Source: Pseudomonas sp. LBUM920 (GTDB lineage: Bacteria > Pseudomonadota > Gammaproteobacteria > Pseudomonadales > Pseudomonadaceae). Taken from it: a stretch of 64,000 bases of DNA. Shown piece by piece: positions 34,990 to 43,190 of this stretch. Under the pieces are notes generated by a model. The model did no database searches and was not told where the DNA came from. It worked only from the letters and a program-made list of their open reading frames with translations. A program made the translations under genes and the position numbers. How positions within the stretch are numbered: position 1 is the stretch's first letter; each line of letters begins with the position of its first letter. The stretch spans positions 3,329,501-3,393,500 of the forward strand of contig NZ_CP027762.1 of NCBI RefSeq assembly GCF_003852315.1, written 5' to 3'.

Positions 34990-35829
34990 TCAGTAAGCCT
35001 TGCCAGTCTTGTAGAAGTGCTCGTAGCAGAAGTTGGTCGCCTCGATGTAGCCTTCAGCGCCACCGCAGTCAAAACGCTGACCTTTGAACTTGTAGGCAAT
35101 CACGCAGCCGTCTTTGGCTTGCTTCAACAGGGCGTCGGTGATCTGGATCTCGCCACCCTTGCCCGGCTCGGTTTCTTCGATCAGCTTGAAGATGTCCGGC
35201 GTCAGGATGTAACGGCCGATGATCGCGAGGTTCGACGGCGCGTCTTCCGGCGCTGGCTTCTCAACCATGTCGCGTACGCGGATCAGGCCATCACCAATGT
35301 CGTCACCGGCGATCACGCCGTACTTGTTGGTTTCGGCCGGATTGACTTCCATCACCGCAACGATGGTGCAGCGGTATTTCTGGTACAGCTTGACCATTTG
35401 GGTCAGTACGCCGTCGCCTTCCAGGTTGACGCACAGGTCGTCCGCCAGTACCACGGCGAACGGTTCGTCACCGATCAGCGGGCGGCCGGTGAGGATCGCG
35501 TGGCCGAGGCCTTTCATCTGGGTTTGACGGGTGTAGGAGAACGAGCACTCGTCGAGCAATTTGCGGATACCGACCAGGTATTTTTCCTTGTCGGTGCCCT
35601 TGATCTGGTTTTCCAACTCGTAGCTGATGTCGAAGTGGTCTTCGAGTGCGCGCTTACCACGGCCGGTGACGATGGAGATTTCGTTCAGACCGGCATCCAA
35701 TGCCTCTTCGACGCCGTACTGAATCAGTGGCTTGTTCACCACCGGCAGCATCTCTTTGGGCATGGCTTTGGTCGCTGGCAAGAAGCGAGTGCCGTAACCG
35801 GCTGCTGGGAACAAGCATTTCTTGATCAT
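34990..35829 (-). CDS. galU: UTP-glucose-1-phosphate uridylyltransferase
   Basis: A 279-residue nucleotidyltransferase making UDP-glucose from UTP and glucose-1-phosphate, feeding lipopolysaccharide core and exopolysaccharide synthesis. The N-terminal activation loop is KCLFPAAGYGTRFLPATKAMPKEMLPV. Other diagnostic parts are GRGKRALEDHFD, GLGHAILTGRPLIGDEPFAVVLADDL and FDCGGAEGYIEAT. Pseudomonas-length GalU. Its own terminator follows. Confidence 0.97.
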   Translation of the reverse strand: MIKKCLFPAAGYGTRFLPATKAMPKEMLPVVNKPLIQYGVEEALDAGLNEISIVTGRGKRALEDHFDISYELENQIKGTDKEKYLVGIRKLLDECSFSYTRQTQMKGLGHAILTGRPLIGDEPFAVVLADDLCVNLEGDGVLTQMVKLYQKYRCTIVAVMEVNPAETNKYGVIAGDDIGDGLIRVRDMVEKPAPEDAPSNLAIIGRYILTPDIFKLIEETEPGKGGEIQITDALLKQAKDGCVIAYKFKGQRFDCGGAEGYIEATNFCYEHFYKTGKAY

Positions 35830-36138
35830 ATGAGTCCTTACAAAGGGCTGTGCGTACGGAATTCGGCGCAGTCTAATGAGGCCGCAGTCACCTTACAATG
35901 GGGTCCTGCTGGCGTTGCGATGTCATCATAGAGAAAAAATGTCGGCGTAAGTTCCGCTGATCCTGCCAAGAGCTTGCCCAGCGGTTCGGCAAAACCTGCC
36001 ATCCCCCAATGATTAAAAGGGTGTAACTGTTTTAGCACGCTTTGCCGCGCGTCACACTGACCTGCAACAACTTGCGCTTTCCCCCGGCATTTGGCGCTAT
36101 CATGAGCCGCTTGAACCAGACCACGAGATTGTTAATAG
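35830..36138. other. Divergent intergenic region with no recognisable gene
   Basis: About 310 nt between galU (minus) and a small plus-strand gene. I see no convincing coding frame, RNA gene or strong hairpin. It should contain the galU promoter and that of the downstream small gene. Confidence 0.5.
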
Positions 36139-36324
36139 ATGTCAGAACCAAAAGGCGTAAACGGCTACCTGATCACACAGCGAGCAGACGGCTGGCACTT
36201 GATCAACTTTCACGGTGACAGCGTTGCCGGGGTATTCCCGACTGAAAGCCAGGCTATTGCGGTAGCCGAAGTGTTTGTGGACGAAGCCGGCCACGCATCG
36301 AGCAAAAGACCCAAAGGCAAGTAA
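36139..36324 (+). CDS. Small conserved hypothetical protein, 61 aa
   Basis: A 61-residue basic protein: GYLITQRADGWHLINFHGDSVAGVFPTESQAIAVAEVFV followed by a Lys/Ser-rich tail. The layout (strand with aromatic, strand, then a helix after TESQAI) faintly recalls DUF2188-type small proteins, but I would not assign it. No strong ribosome site. A good terminator 22 nt after the stop supports it as a real transcription unit. Confidence 0.65.
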   Translation: MSEPKGVNGYLITQRADGWHLINFHGDSVAGVFPTESQAIAVAEVFVDEAGHASSKRPKGK

Positions 36325-36346
36325 GCCACGGCGACTTGCGCAAAAA

Positions 36347-36369
36347 GCCCCGTTTGACGGGGCTTTTTT
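36347..36369 (+). terminator. Intrinsic terminator
   Basis: GCCCCGT-TTG-ACGGGGC followed by six T, with an A-run upstream; ends the 61-aa gene. Confidence 0.9.
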
Positions 36370-36469
36370 GTGTTTGTCTGTACCTAGGTGGCAGTTCGCT
36401 ATAATCTGCTGCGAACGCCCCACGACAGTGTCAGCGCTCCCTCCAACACCCTCGACGACGACTCAACTC

Positions 36470-36754
36470 ATGAACAAGATTCTGGCACTGACTGCGGCCC
36501 TGGCGCTGATGACCGGCTGCACCACGACCTCCGACACCTTTCTGAAAAATGGCGAACAAGGCCTGACCATCGACTGCTCGGGCGAAGCCAACTCGTGGGC
36601 CAGCTGCTACGAGAAAGCCGACGCCTCCTGCGCGGGCACCGGCTACCGTATCGTCGGCACCGAAGGCACGCCCTCGCTCAAGGAAGACGACAAGACCCTG
36701 GGCAAAGATGTAGGCAACTTCAAGAGCCGAAGCGTAGTGGTCGTGTGCAAATAG
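36470..36754 (+). CDS. Small putative lipoprotein, 94 aa
   Basis: A 94-residue protein with a signal peptide and lipobox (LALMTGC, lipidated Cys at about 16). The mature part contains three or four Cys (DCSGE, SCYEKADASCAG, VVVVCK) and a GYRIVG segment, typical of small envelope lipoproteins in pseudomonads. Function unknown. It converges with a 76-aa gene 7 nt beyond its stop. Confidence 0.78.
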   Translation: MNKILALTAALALMTGCTTTSDTFLKNGEQGLTIDCSGEANSWASCYEKADASCAGTGYRIVGTEGTPSLKEDDKTLGKDVGNFKSRSVVVVCK

Positions 36755-36761
36755 CCAACGG

Positions 36762-36992
36762 CTACAGGTGAATTTCGGCGAACTTGATGCCCAGCCCGCG
36801 CAGAAGCTCGATGAGGTCATCCAGGCGCGCGAATGACTCGACTTCGTCCTGCTCGTCCACCAGAAAAAAACTGCGTCCGCCGCTTTTCTTGAAAAACACG
36901 ATCCACTCGCCAAGATCGGCAGGGTTCTGAATGACATGGGTGGCCGAAATCTGACCCTCGGCCTGGCGGGCTTTGACGTGTTCACGCTTCAT
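36762..36992 (-). CDS. Conserved hypothetical protein, 76 aa
   Basis: A 76-residue acidic/basic soluble protein: ADLGEWIVFFKKSGGRSFFLVDEQDEVESFARLDDLIELLRGLGIKFAEIHL. The two strands around the Gly-Gly turn and the final helix-strand suggest a compact alpha/beta fold. No family recognised. Overlaps no other gene; a hairpin with T-runs lies just upstream of its start. Confidence 0.65.
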   Translation of the reverse strand: MKREHVKARQAEGQISATHVIQNPADLGEWIVFFKKSGGRSFFLVDEQDEVESFARLDDLIELLRGLGIKFAEIHL

Positions 36993-37015
36993 GACGGTTT
37001 TCCAGAAAAAGACAA

Positions 37016-37050
37016 ATGCCGCGCATCCATGAGGTTGCGCGGCATTTTTT
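37016..37050. terminator. Hairpin with T-run upstream of the 76-aa gene
   Basis: ATGCCGCGCA/TGCGCGGCAT stem (10 bp) with an 11-nt loop, then five or six T on the plus strand. It could end the plus-strand lipoprotein transcript after it crosses the antisense gene, or insulate the 76-aa gene. Confidence 0.7.
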
Positions 37051-37209
37051 GCATTGAATGCCCAACAGTTTAACGGATGCCTTGCCCGATCAACACGCTC
37101 ATCACGGCTGCATTTTTAGAGTTATAGGTTTAGATCACGAGCGCATAAGCTTACAAACGGTCGGGGAATGGACCTTTTGCGAAAACACCCAAAATGACTG
37201 CAAAAAAAA

Positions 37210-37240
37210 CCTGACGCTGCAGTGCAGCGTCAGGCTTTTT
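37210..37240. terminator. Bidirectional intrinsic terminator
   Basis: CCTGACGCTG/CAGCGTCAGG stem with CAGTG loop; eight A on the left and five T on the right. Reading leftward it ends the lipoprotein gene at 37.3 kb. Confidence 0.9.
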
Positions 37241-37271
37241 ATCGGATTCAAGCGCCCAATGAGGCTGGGGC

Positions 37272-37622
37272 TCAGCCGGAGATGCAATCCTCTGCGGCTT
37301 TTTTCACATCACCAGGTCGAATGGGCACGTTCGACATGCTTTCGTAAAGTTTGATACTGCTGCCGCTGGAGCGCTCTTCAATCTCGAAGATCGCCGACGG
37401 GTCAGCCGAGAATTTCTGCGGCACAATCACCTGTACACCGTCCTTGTGAGGCTCGATCTGCGGCGGTCTGCGGGTGGCGGCGAGCTTGCGCACGACACAC
37501 GCGGCGTATTCCGGCGGTTTTTTACCTGAAATGACCACCAATGTTGGCGGGGTCTGCTTGATATCTGCAACCGAAGCACACCCACCTAAGGCCAAGGCCA
37601 GAACCAACACACTCCACTTCAT
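37272..37622 (-). CDS. Putative lipoprotein, 116 aa
   Basis: A 116-residue envelope protein with lipobox ALGGC (Cys about 15) after a short hydrophobic signal. The mature part has YAACVVRKLAATRRPPQIEPHKDGVQVIVPQKFSADPSAIFEIEERSSGSSIKLYESMSN and a final AAEDCISG; the two Cys may bridge. Not recognised beyond a small Pseudomonas lipoprotein. The ATG at 37622 was chosen because the signal peptide begins there. Confidence 0.75.
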   Translation of the reverse strand: MKWSVLVLALALGGCASVADIKQTPPTLVVISGKKPPEYAACVVRKLAATRRPPQIEPHKDGVQVIVPQKFSADPSAIFEIEERSSGSSIKLYESMSNVPIRPGDVKKAAEDCISG

Positions 37623-37834
37623 ACTTAAACCTCCGATAAAGATCCTACGACAGCGTAGAGAGTAAATTTCTCCCGCCAATGTAGGATTTATCTCTAAAAA
37701 CTCGGGAAATAACTGTTTTAAATTGTCGAAGTCGTCGACGACGACCCGATAATAAACGCGCTGGGGCTGATAAACTCTATCTTAACCTACGTATCATTCT
37801 GATTTTTCAGAAAAAGCCCTTCTGGAGACACCCC

Positions 37835-38137
37835 ATGAAATTCATCCACCAGCGCGAGCACCTCAACGAGGGCGACATCGTTGTCATTGAATGCTCACAG
37901 ACGTGCAACATTCGCCTGATGAGCGACGCCAATTTTCGCAGCTTCAAGAACGGCGGCCGCCACACCTATCACGGCGGCGCATTCGACAAGTTCCCGGCAA
38001 AAATCACCGCCCCCAGCACCGGTTTCTGGAACATCACCCTGGATGTAGTGACACGCCGCGCCATCAGCGTTACGCGCAAGCCCGCGTTGTCGCACAAAAT
38101 TCGCATCGTTCGCCGCACCAGTACCAAACTGAGCTGA
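37835..38137 (+). CDS. DUF1883 domain protein
   Basis: A 100-residue beta-rich soluble protein matching DUF1883: MKFIHQREHLNEGDIVVIECSQTCNIRLMSDANFRSFKNGG, HTYHGGAF and PAKITAPSTGFWNITLDV. The family occurs alone or fused to TIR or other signalling domains in some bacteria, but has no settled function. CTGGAG stands before the ATG. A 55-aa gene follows after 25 nt and AlkB 3 nt after that, so the three may form one unit. Confidence 0.78.
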   Translation: MKFIHQREHLNEGDIVVIECSQTCNIRLMSDANFRSFKNGGRHTYHGGAFDKFPAKITAPSTGFWNITLDVVTRRAISVTRKPALSHKIRIVRRTSTKLS

Positions 38138-38162
38138 CCCGAACACTCGACAGGAAAACACT

Positions 38163-38330
38163 GTGACTACCACAACCAAATACGTCATCAAGTACAAACT
38201 CAACGGCGAACGTCGCTTTGAGTTCGCGCAATTGCACACCAACAGTGTCGAAGAAGCCCAGCAGGCGCTGGCGAAAATCCACGATGCCAGTGACGAAATC
38301 ACCGACATCACTGTGAGCAAGGCGCTGTAA
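38163..38330 (+). CDS. Small hypothetical protein, 55 aa, GTG start
   Basis: GTG start with AGGA 8 nt upstream, 56 codons to TAA. The protein begins MTTTTKYVIKYKLNGERRF and continues with an EEAQQALAKIHD helix and a DITDITVSKAL end, a strand-helix-strand pattern. Not recognised. It lies tightly between the DUF1883 gene (25 nt) and alkB (3 nt), which argues for a real, co-transcribed gene. Confidence 0.65.
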   Translation: MTTTTKYVIKYKLNGERRFEFAQLHTNSVEEAQQALAKIHDASDEITDITVSKAL

Positions 38331-38333
38331 GCC

Positions 38334-38999
38334 ATGTCCGGCCCCACGGCGGATCTGTTCGCCGACGATGCGCTGCAACAACCGGCCGGGCGCGAGCAGA
38401 TCGGCGAAGAGTCTTACGTGCTGAGGGGCTACGCCCTGCCCTGGATTGATCGCCTGCTACCTGAGTTGCGGCGCGTACTGGCTCAATCCCCGTTTCGGCA
38501 GATGGTCACACCCGGCGGATTTACCATGTCGGCCGCCCTGAGCAGTTGCGGCGCACTGGGCTGGACCACCGACAGCTCTGGCTATCGATACAGCCCGGTT
38601 GATCCGCGCAGCCGGCAACCCTGGCCGGCAATGCCGGACGCTTTGCGCGAGCTTGCCAGGCTGGCGGCCGCAGAAGCCGGCTTCAATGACTTTTCCCCGG
38701 ATGCCTGCCTGATCAACCGTTATGTGCCCGGGGCCAAAATGTCGCTGCACCAGGACAAAAACGAACGCTGCTATAGCGCCCCGGTGGTGTCCGTTTCCCT
38801 CGGGCTGCCGGCTGTTTTCCTGTTCGGTGGGCATGAGCGTGGCAACCGCACGCAGAAAATCTCGTTGTTTCACGGCGATGTCGTGGTCTGGGGCGGCGTC
38901 GATCGCTTGCGTTTTCATGGGGTGATGCCGATCAAGGAAGGTGTGCATCCGGTGATGGGACCACAACGTATCAACCTGACTTTCCGCACGGCCGGTTGA
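38334..38999 (+). CDS. alkB: DNA oxidative demethylase AlkB
   Basis: A 221-residue Fe(II)/2-oxoglutarate dioxygenase that removes 1-methyladenine and 3-methylcytosine lesions by oxidation. The iron ligands are His and Asp in SLHQDKNE and the distal His in LRFHGV; the 2-oxoglutarate-binding Arg is in RINLTFR. The substrate-loop motif GWTTDSSGYRYSP matches E. coli AlkB. Followed 75 nt later by ada, giving a dedicated alkylation-repair pair. Confidence 0.95.
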   Translation: MSGPTADLFADDALQQPAGREQIGEESYVLRGYALPWIDRLLPELRRVLAQSPFRQMVTPGGFTMSAALSSCGALGWTTDSSGYRYSPVDPRSRQPWPAMPDALRELARLAAAEAGFNDFSPDACLINRYVPGAKMSLHQDKNERCYSAPVVSVSLGLPAVFLFGGHERGNRTQKISLFHGDVVVWGGVDRLRFHGVMPIKEGVHPVMGPQRINLTFRTAG

Positions 39000-39074
39000 T
39001 TTGACCGCAAGCTTCGGAGTGTCGAGCGCAACTCGCGCGGTTAATCTGCCCGTGACCCGTCAAGAGTGCAGGCC

Positions 39075-40118
39075 ATGAACAACCAACAAGACCCTCGCTG
39101 GGCCGCCATCGTTGCCCGCGACGCCAAGGCCGACGCGCTGTTTGTCTACGGCGTAAAGACCACCGGCGTTTATTGCCGCCCCAGCAGCGCCTCGCGCTTG
39201 CCACGGCCGGAGAACGTCGAATTTTTTGACTCCCCCGCCCAGGCCGAAGCGGCGGGTTATAGGCCGAGTAAACGCGCCGCGGGCGACCAGACCCAATTGG
39301 CCGCGCACCACGCGCAAATAGTCGCCGATGCTTGCCGGCATTTAGAGCAGGCCGAAACACCGCCCAGCCTGGACGTACTTGCGCGCCTGGCCGGCTTGAG
39401 TTCGTTCCATTTCCATCGTGTCTTCAAAGCCATCACCGGCTTGACGCCCAAGGGCTACGCCAGCGCCCTTCGCTCACGCAAAGTACGCGTTGGCCTCAAG
39501 GGCGAGCATTCCGTGACGGACGCGGTGTACGACGCAGGCTTTAACTCAAACAGCCGTTTTTATGAATCCGCCGATCAGTTACTCGGCATGAAACCCAGCG
39601 ATTACAAGGCCGGCGGCACGAACAGCGAGATCCATTTTGCCGTGGGCCAGTGCTCACTGGGGGCCATTCTGGTGGCGCAGAGCCAACGGGGCGTGTGTGC
39701 GATTTTGCTGGGAGACGATCCGGACACGCTGGTGCGCGACCTGCAGGATCAATTTCCCAAGGCCGATTTGGTCGGCGCGGATCGGCATTTCGAGCAATTG
39801 ATCGCCCAGATCGTGGGCTTTGTCGAAGCACCGGCGCTGGGCCTGAATTTGCCCCTGGACTTGCGCGGGACCGCCTTTCAGGAGCGTGTGTGGCAGGCAC
39901 TGCGCGACATTCCGGTGGGCAGCACGGCCAGCTACGCGCAGATCGCCCAGCGTATCGGCGCGCCCACGTCCTTTCGCGCGGTGGCCCAGGCCTGTGGCGC
40001 CAATCACCTGGCAGTGGCGATCCCCTGCCATCGCGTCGTACGCAGCAATGGCGAACTCTCCGGGTACCGTTGGGGGGTTGAGCGCAAGCGGCAGCTGCTG
40101 GAGCGGGAAAGTCAGTAA
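39075..40118 (+). CDS. ada: Ada-like regulator/O6-methylguanine-DNA methyltransferase with degenerate N-terminal zinc site
   Basis: A 347-residue three-part protein: N-terminal methylphosphotriester domain (about 1-75), AraC-type helix-turn-helix (about 85-175) and C-terminal methyltransferase with the active PCHR motif in IPCHRVVRSNGELSGYRWG. In E. coli Ada four Cys bind zinc (C38, C42, C69, C72) and C38 accepts the methyl group. Here only the equivalent of C38 remains (Cys34 in VYCRPSSAS); the others are Ser38, Ser65 and Ala68. The C-terminal repair activity looks intact, but zinc binding and methyl-triggered activation by the usual route look lost. Start at the ATG; a GTG three codons upstream is possible. 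Confidence 0.9.
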   Translation: MNNQQDPRWAAIVARDAKADALFVYGVKTTGVYCRPSSASRLPRPENVEFFDSPAQAEAAGYRPSKRAAGDQTQLAAHHAQIVADACRHLEQAETPPSLDVLARLAGLSSFHFHRVFKAITGLTPKGYASALRSRKVRVGLKGEHSVTDAVYDAGFNSNSRFYESADQLLGMKPSDYKAGGTNSEIHFAVGQCSLGAILVAQSQRGVCAILLGDDPDTLVRDLQDQFPKADLVGADRHFEQLIAQIVGFVEAPALGLNLPLDLRGTAFQERVWQALRDIPVGSTASYAQIAQRIGAPTSFRAVAQACGANHLAVAIPCHRVVRSNGELSGYRWGVERKRQLLERESQ

Positions 40119-40261
40119 AGACTCAGCGCACAAATCAGCGCCACACCGGTCCGACGTTGTGCGCTGGAGGCTAGACCTTCATCCGCATTACGCGTGCGCA
40201 GGTTGAGGCCGGCCACCCGAAAATGCCTGCACCGCCCTCTCCTTTTATAGCGCCAGTGCGT

Positions 40262-40852
40262 TTACAAGGCCTTGCGTTTACGAAACTGCGCGACCTTATG
40301 CCGGTTGCCACACAACGCCATGCTGCACCAACGGCGCTTGTGCGCTTTGGTCCGGTCATAAAACCACAGGACACATTCCGGATGCTCGCAGCGGCGAATC
40401 AAGCTGAAATCGCCGGCCACCAATAACTGAGCCGCTGCTTCGGCAATCGGCGACAAAAACTGCTCCGCTGTCTGTTGCTTGCGCTGGCGCTCCAGTTGAG
40501 GCTGCCCGCACGCAGGCCAGACCAACTGCGGATAGCTGACCGCTTTGCGTAAAAAACCGTTGAGCACCGCAGGGTCGCCCGTCTCACCGTTCTTGCGCGC
40601 AGCCACCAGTTCACGGACTACCTCGCGCAGTTGGCGTGCAGCTCCCAGCAATGCGCCTTCTTCAAATGTGGGAATGCTCGCTTGCGCTACCCACTCCAGG
40701 CGCACCAGCCAATGCGCAACGTCGGCGTCGGTGTGCCAGAAATCCACCGGCTGGCCGTCGATATTCGCCAGGGTATTGAGCATGTCCAGCACCGGCTCAT
40801 CGGCCAGTACATAGGGTTGTGATGGTGGCGCATGGGGCGTAAGGGTGGCCAT
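40262..40852 (-). CDS. CGNR zinc-finger/ABATE domain regulator
   Basis: A 196-residue putative transcription factor. An N-terminal ABATE-like domain (VLDMLNTLANIDGQPVDFWHTDADV) is followed by a C-terminal CGNR zinc finger with four Cys: RCEHPECVLWFYDRTKAHKRRWCSMALCGNRHKVAQF. It is divergent from the alpha/beta hydrolase gene with 172 bp between, the arrangement expected if it controls that gene. Ligand unknown. Confidence 0.9.
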   Translation of the reverse strand: MATLTPHAPPSQPYVLADEPVLDMLNTLANIDGQPVDFWHTDADVAHWLVRLEWVAQASIPTFEEGALLGAARQLREVVRELVAARKNGETGDPAVLNGFLRKAVSYPQLVWPACGQPQLERQRKQQTAEQFLSPIAEAAAQLLVAGDFSLIRRCEHPECVLWFYDRTKAHKRRWCSMALCGNRHKVAQFRKRKAL

Positions 40853-41024
40853 GATTTGTCCTCTCGAGCACCGCGCAATCGTAACCGCTATTTTTGCCCC
40901 TGGATAGTTACAGCATGAAAAAAGATAACCGTAATAATTGGTTTGACAGGTTACATTTTTGGGCGCAGCTTCTAAATCAGTAACCCGTATTACCAGTCAA
41001 TCCAGTTACAGAGGTGTCCTCATC

Positions 41025-41903
41025 ATGTCTATCGCAACCCCCGTCGTTCGCTACCAGCACGTTGATGTCGATGGTGTGCGCATGTTCTACCGTGAAGCCG
41101 GCGATCCTTCGGCTCCGGTCATGTTGCTGCTGCACGGGTTCCCCAGCTCGTCGCACATGTACCGCGACCTCATTCCGCTGCTCGCCACGCGCTTTCGGGT
41201 CATCGCCCCCGATTTGCCCGGTTTCGGCTTCACCGAGGTGCCCCTCGAGCGCGATTACCTGTACAGCTTCGATAACCTGGCGATCAGCGTCGGGCATTTC
41301 GTCGATGCGCTGAAACTGAGCCGCTACGCCCTGTACGTATTCGATTACGGTGCACCCGTGGGCCTGCGACTGGCGGTGGCGCATCCGGAACGGGTCAGCG
41401 CGCTGGTCTCGCAAAACGGCAACGCGTATCTGGAAGGGCTGGGCGATGCCTGGGCGCCGATTCGCGCCTACTGGGCGGACGCGAGCGCAGCCAATCGCGA
41501 GGTGATCCGCAACGCGGTCATCAGCCTGGAAGGCACGCGCTACCAGTACTTGCATGGGGTGAGTCAGCCGGAGTTGGTCGCACCGGAGTCCTACATGCTG
41601 GACGTGCTGTTGATGCAACGCCCGGGTAACGACGAAATCCAGCTGGACCTGTTTCTCGACTACCGCAATAACCTCACGCTGTACCCGGCGTTCCAGGCAT
41701 TTTTCAAAGCCAGCCAGGTGCCGATGCTGGTGATCTGGGGCCAGAACGATCCGTTTTTCATCCCGCCTGGCGCCCATGCCTACAAGGGCGACAACGCCAA
41801 CGCGGTGGTTGAACTGCTGGACACCGGCCACTTTGCCCTGGAAACCCATGCGGCCCATATTGCCGAGCGCATTCACGCGGTGCTGGGGCATGCCATCGAC
41901 TGA
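41025..41903 (+). CDS. Alpha/beta hydrolase with predicted Asp nucleophile
   Basis: A 292-residue alpha/beta hydrolase. The oxyanion-hole motif is LLLHGFPSSSHMYRDLIP. The nucleophile elbow reads YVFDYGAPVGLRL, so the nucleophile is Asp, as in haloalkane dehalogenases and epoxide hydrolases, not Ser. The acid is probably in IWGQNDPFF and the base His in LDTGHFALETHA. It is likely to act on an epoxide, haloalkane or similar compound. The ATG at 41025 has GAGG about 10 nt upstream. Divergent from the CGNR regulator and followed by a nitronate monooxygenase, suggesting a small catabolic or detoxifying locus. Confidence 0.85.
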   Translation: MSIATPVVRYQHVDVDGVRMFYREAGDPSAPVMLLLHGFPSSSHMYRDLIPLLATRFRVIAPDLPGFGFTEVPLERDYLYSFDNLAISVGHFVDALKLSRYALYVFDYGAPVGLRLAVAHPERVSALVSQNGNAYLEGLGDAWAPIRAYWADASAANREVIRNAVISLEGTRYQYLHGVSQPELVAPESYMLDVLLMQRPGNDEIQLDLFLDYRNNLTLYPAFQAFFKASQVPMLVIWGQNDPFFIPPGAHAYKGDNANAVVELLDTGHFALETHAAHIAERIHAVLGHAID

Positions 41904-42012
41904 TGGCGCTGCACGAAACCCTGCCCTCGTCCAGTGAATAATACGGACTGGCCGGGTGCCAATGGCCCTGTTAAAACAGCGCAAAGTCCTACTCACGCTG
42001 GAGACGCATCCC

Positions 42013-43077
42013 ATGAGCACCTGGCCAGACTCGCGCATCATCGACCTGCTGGGCATTCAATTGCCCATCATCCAGGCCCCCATGGCCGGCGCTACGACCG
42101 CCGCCATGGTGATTGCCGCCAATGAAGCGGGTGCGCTGGGCTCGATGCCCGCCGCAGCGCTGACCATCGAGCAACTGCGCGAAGCCTTGAGCACGATCCG
42201 CCAGGCTGGTACGCGCCCCATCAACGTGAATTTCTTCTGCCATCGACCGCCCGACGCCGACGAGGCCGGCGACCGTCGCTGGAAGGACTTGTTGCAACCC
42301 TACTACCGCGAACTGGGCGCCGATTTCGATGCGCCAACACCCGTTTCCAACCGCGCGCCCTTTAACGAGGCCGCCTGCCAGGTGGTCGAGGCGTTTCGCC
42401 CCGAGGTGGTGAGCTTTCACTTTGGCCTGCCGGAAAAAACCTTGCTCGACCGGGTAAAAGCCACCGGCGCCAAGGTGCTGTCATCCGCCACCACCGTGGA
42501 AGAAGCGGTCTGGCTGGAACAGCATGGGTGCGATGCAATCATCGCGATGGGAATTGAGGCCGGCGGGCATCGCGGTTTGTTCCTCAGCGACGATCTCAAT
42601 ACCCAGATCGGCTTGATGGCGCTGGTACCGCAGATCGTCGACGCCGTCAGCGTGCCCGTGATTGCGGCCGGCGGTATTGCTGATGCGCGCGGCATTGTCG
42701 CGGCCCTTGCTCTGGGCGCATCAGCCGTACAAATCGGCACCGCCTACCTGTTTACACCCGAAGCCAGCGTCAGCGCCTCCCACTACTCTGCGTTGCGTCA
42801 AGCACAGGCCAGCGAAACCGCACTGACCAACCTGTTCACCGGCCGCCCGGCGCGCGGCATCGTCAACCGCGTGATGCGTGAACTGGGTGCGATCAATCCG
42901 GCGGCGCCTGCCTTCCCCACGTCCGGTGGTGCCCTGATGCCGCTCAAGGCCAAGGACGAGGCGGGTTTCAGCAACCTGTGGTCGGGCCAGGCTCTGCGCT
43001 TGTGCAAAGATGCATCTACTTACGACCTGACTCGCGAGCTGGCCGCGCAGGCGCTGGCAAAGCTCAAGCACAACTGA
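42013..43077 (+). CDS. Nitronate monooxygenase
   Basis: A 354-residue FMN-dependent TIM-barrel enzyme of the 2-nitropropane dioxygenase family, oxidising alkyl nitronates such as propionate 3-nitronate. Conserved parts include LGIQLPIIQAPMAG, the catalytic-His segment AMGIEAGGHRG, VPVIAAGGIADARG and ALGASAVQIGTAYL for the FMN phosphate. The start with GGAG 9 nt upstream at 42013 fits the family; an earlier in-frame ATG does not. Same strand as the hydrolase, 109 nt after it. Confidence 0.92.
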   Translation: MSTWPDSRIIDLLGIQLPIIQAPMAGATTAAMVIAANEAGALGSMPAAALTIEQLREALSTIRQAGTRPINVNFFCHRPPDADEAGDRRWKDLLQPYYRELGADFDAPTPVSNRAPFNEAACQVVEAFRPEVVSFHFGLPEKTLLDRVKATGAKVLSSATTVEEAVWLEQHGCDAIIAMGIEAGGHRGLFLSDDLNTQIGLMALVPQIVDAVSVPVIAAGGIADARGIVAALALGASAVQIGTAYLFTPEASVSASHYSALRQAQASETALTNLFTGRPARGIVNRVMRELGAINPAAPAFPTSGGALMPLKAKDEAGFSNLWSGQALRLCKDASTYDLTRELAAQALAKLKHN

Positions 43078-43116
43078 TGCCGCGGGCAACTTTGCGCTGT
43101 ACCGGCGATGGCTAAC

Positions 43117-43140
43117 CGCTATATATTCCTCTACATAGCG
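43117..43140 (+). promoter_or_regulatory. ModE-type operator upstream of modA
   Basis: CGCTATATA-N6-TACATAGCG, an inverted repeat with 8 of 9 symmetrical positions, 51 bp before modA. It matches the known ModE box pattern (CGnTATAT...ATAnCG). In the presence of molybdate ModE represses modABC at such sites. Confidence 0.9.
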
Positions 43141-43190
43141 ATAAAGCCTTCTATCTATAACAAGCCGTACATCCTCAAAGGAGCTGCTTC

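Noticed and set aside
37051..37209. Small RNA gene ending at the 37210-37240 terminator
   Set aside because: The hairpin is already explained as the terminator of the lipoprotein gene reading leftward, and no promoter-like sequence or second conserved structure was seen.
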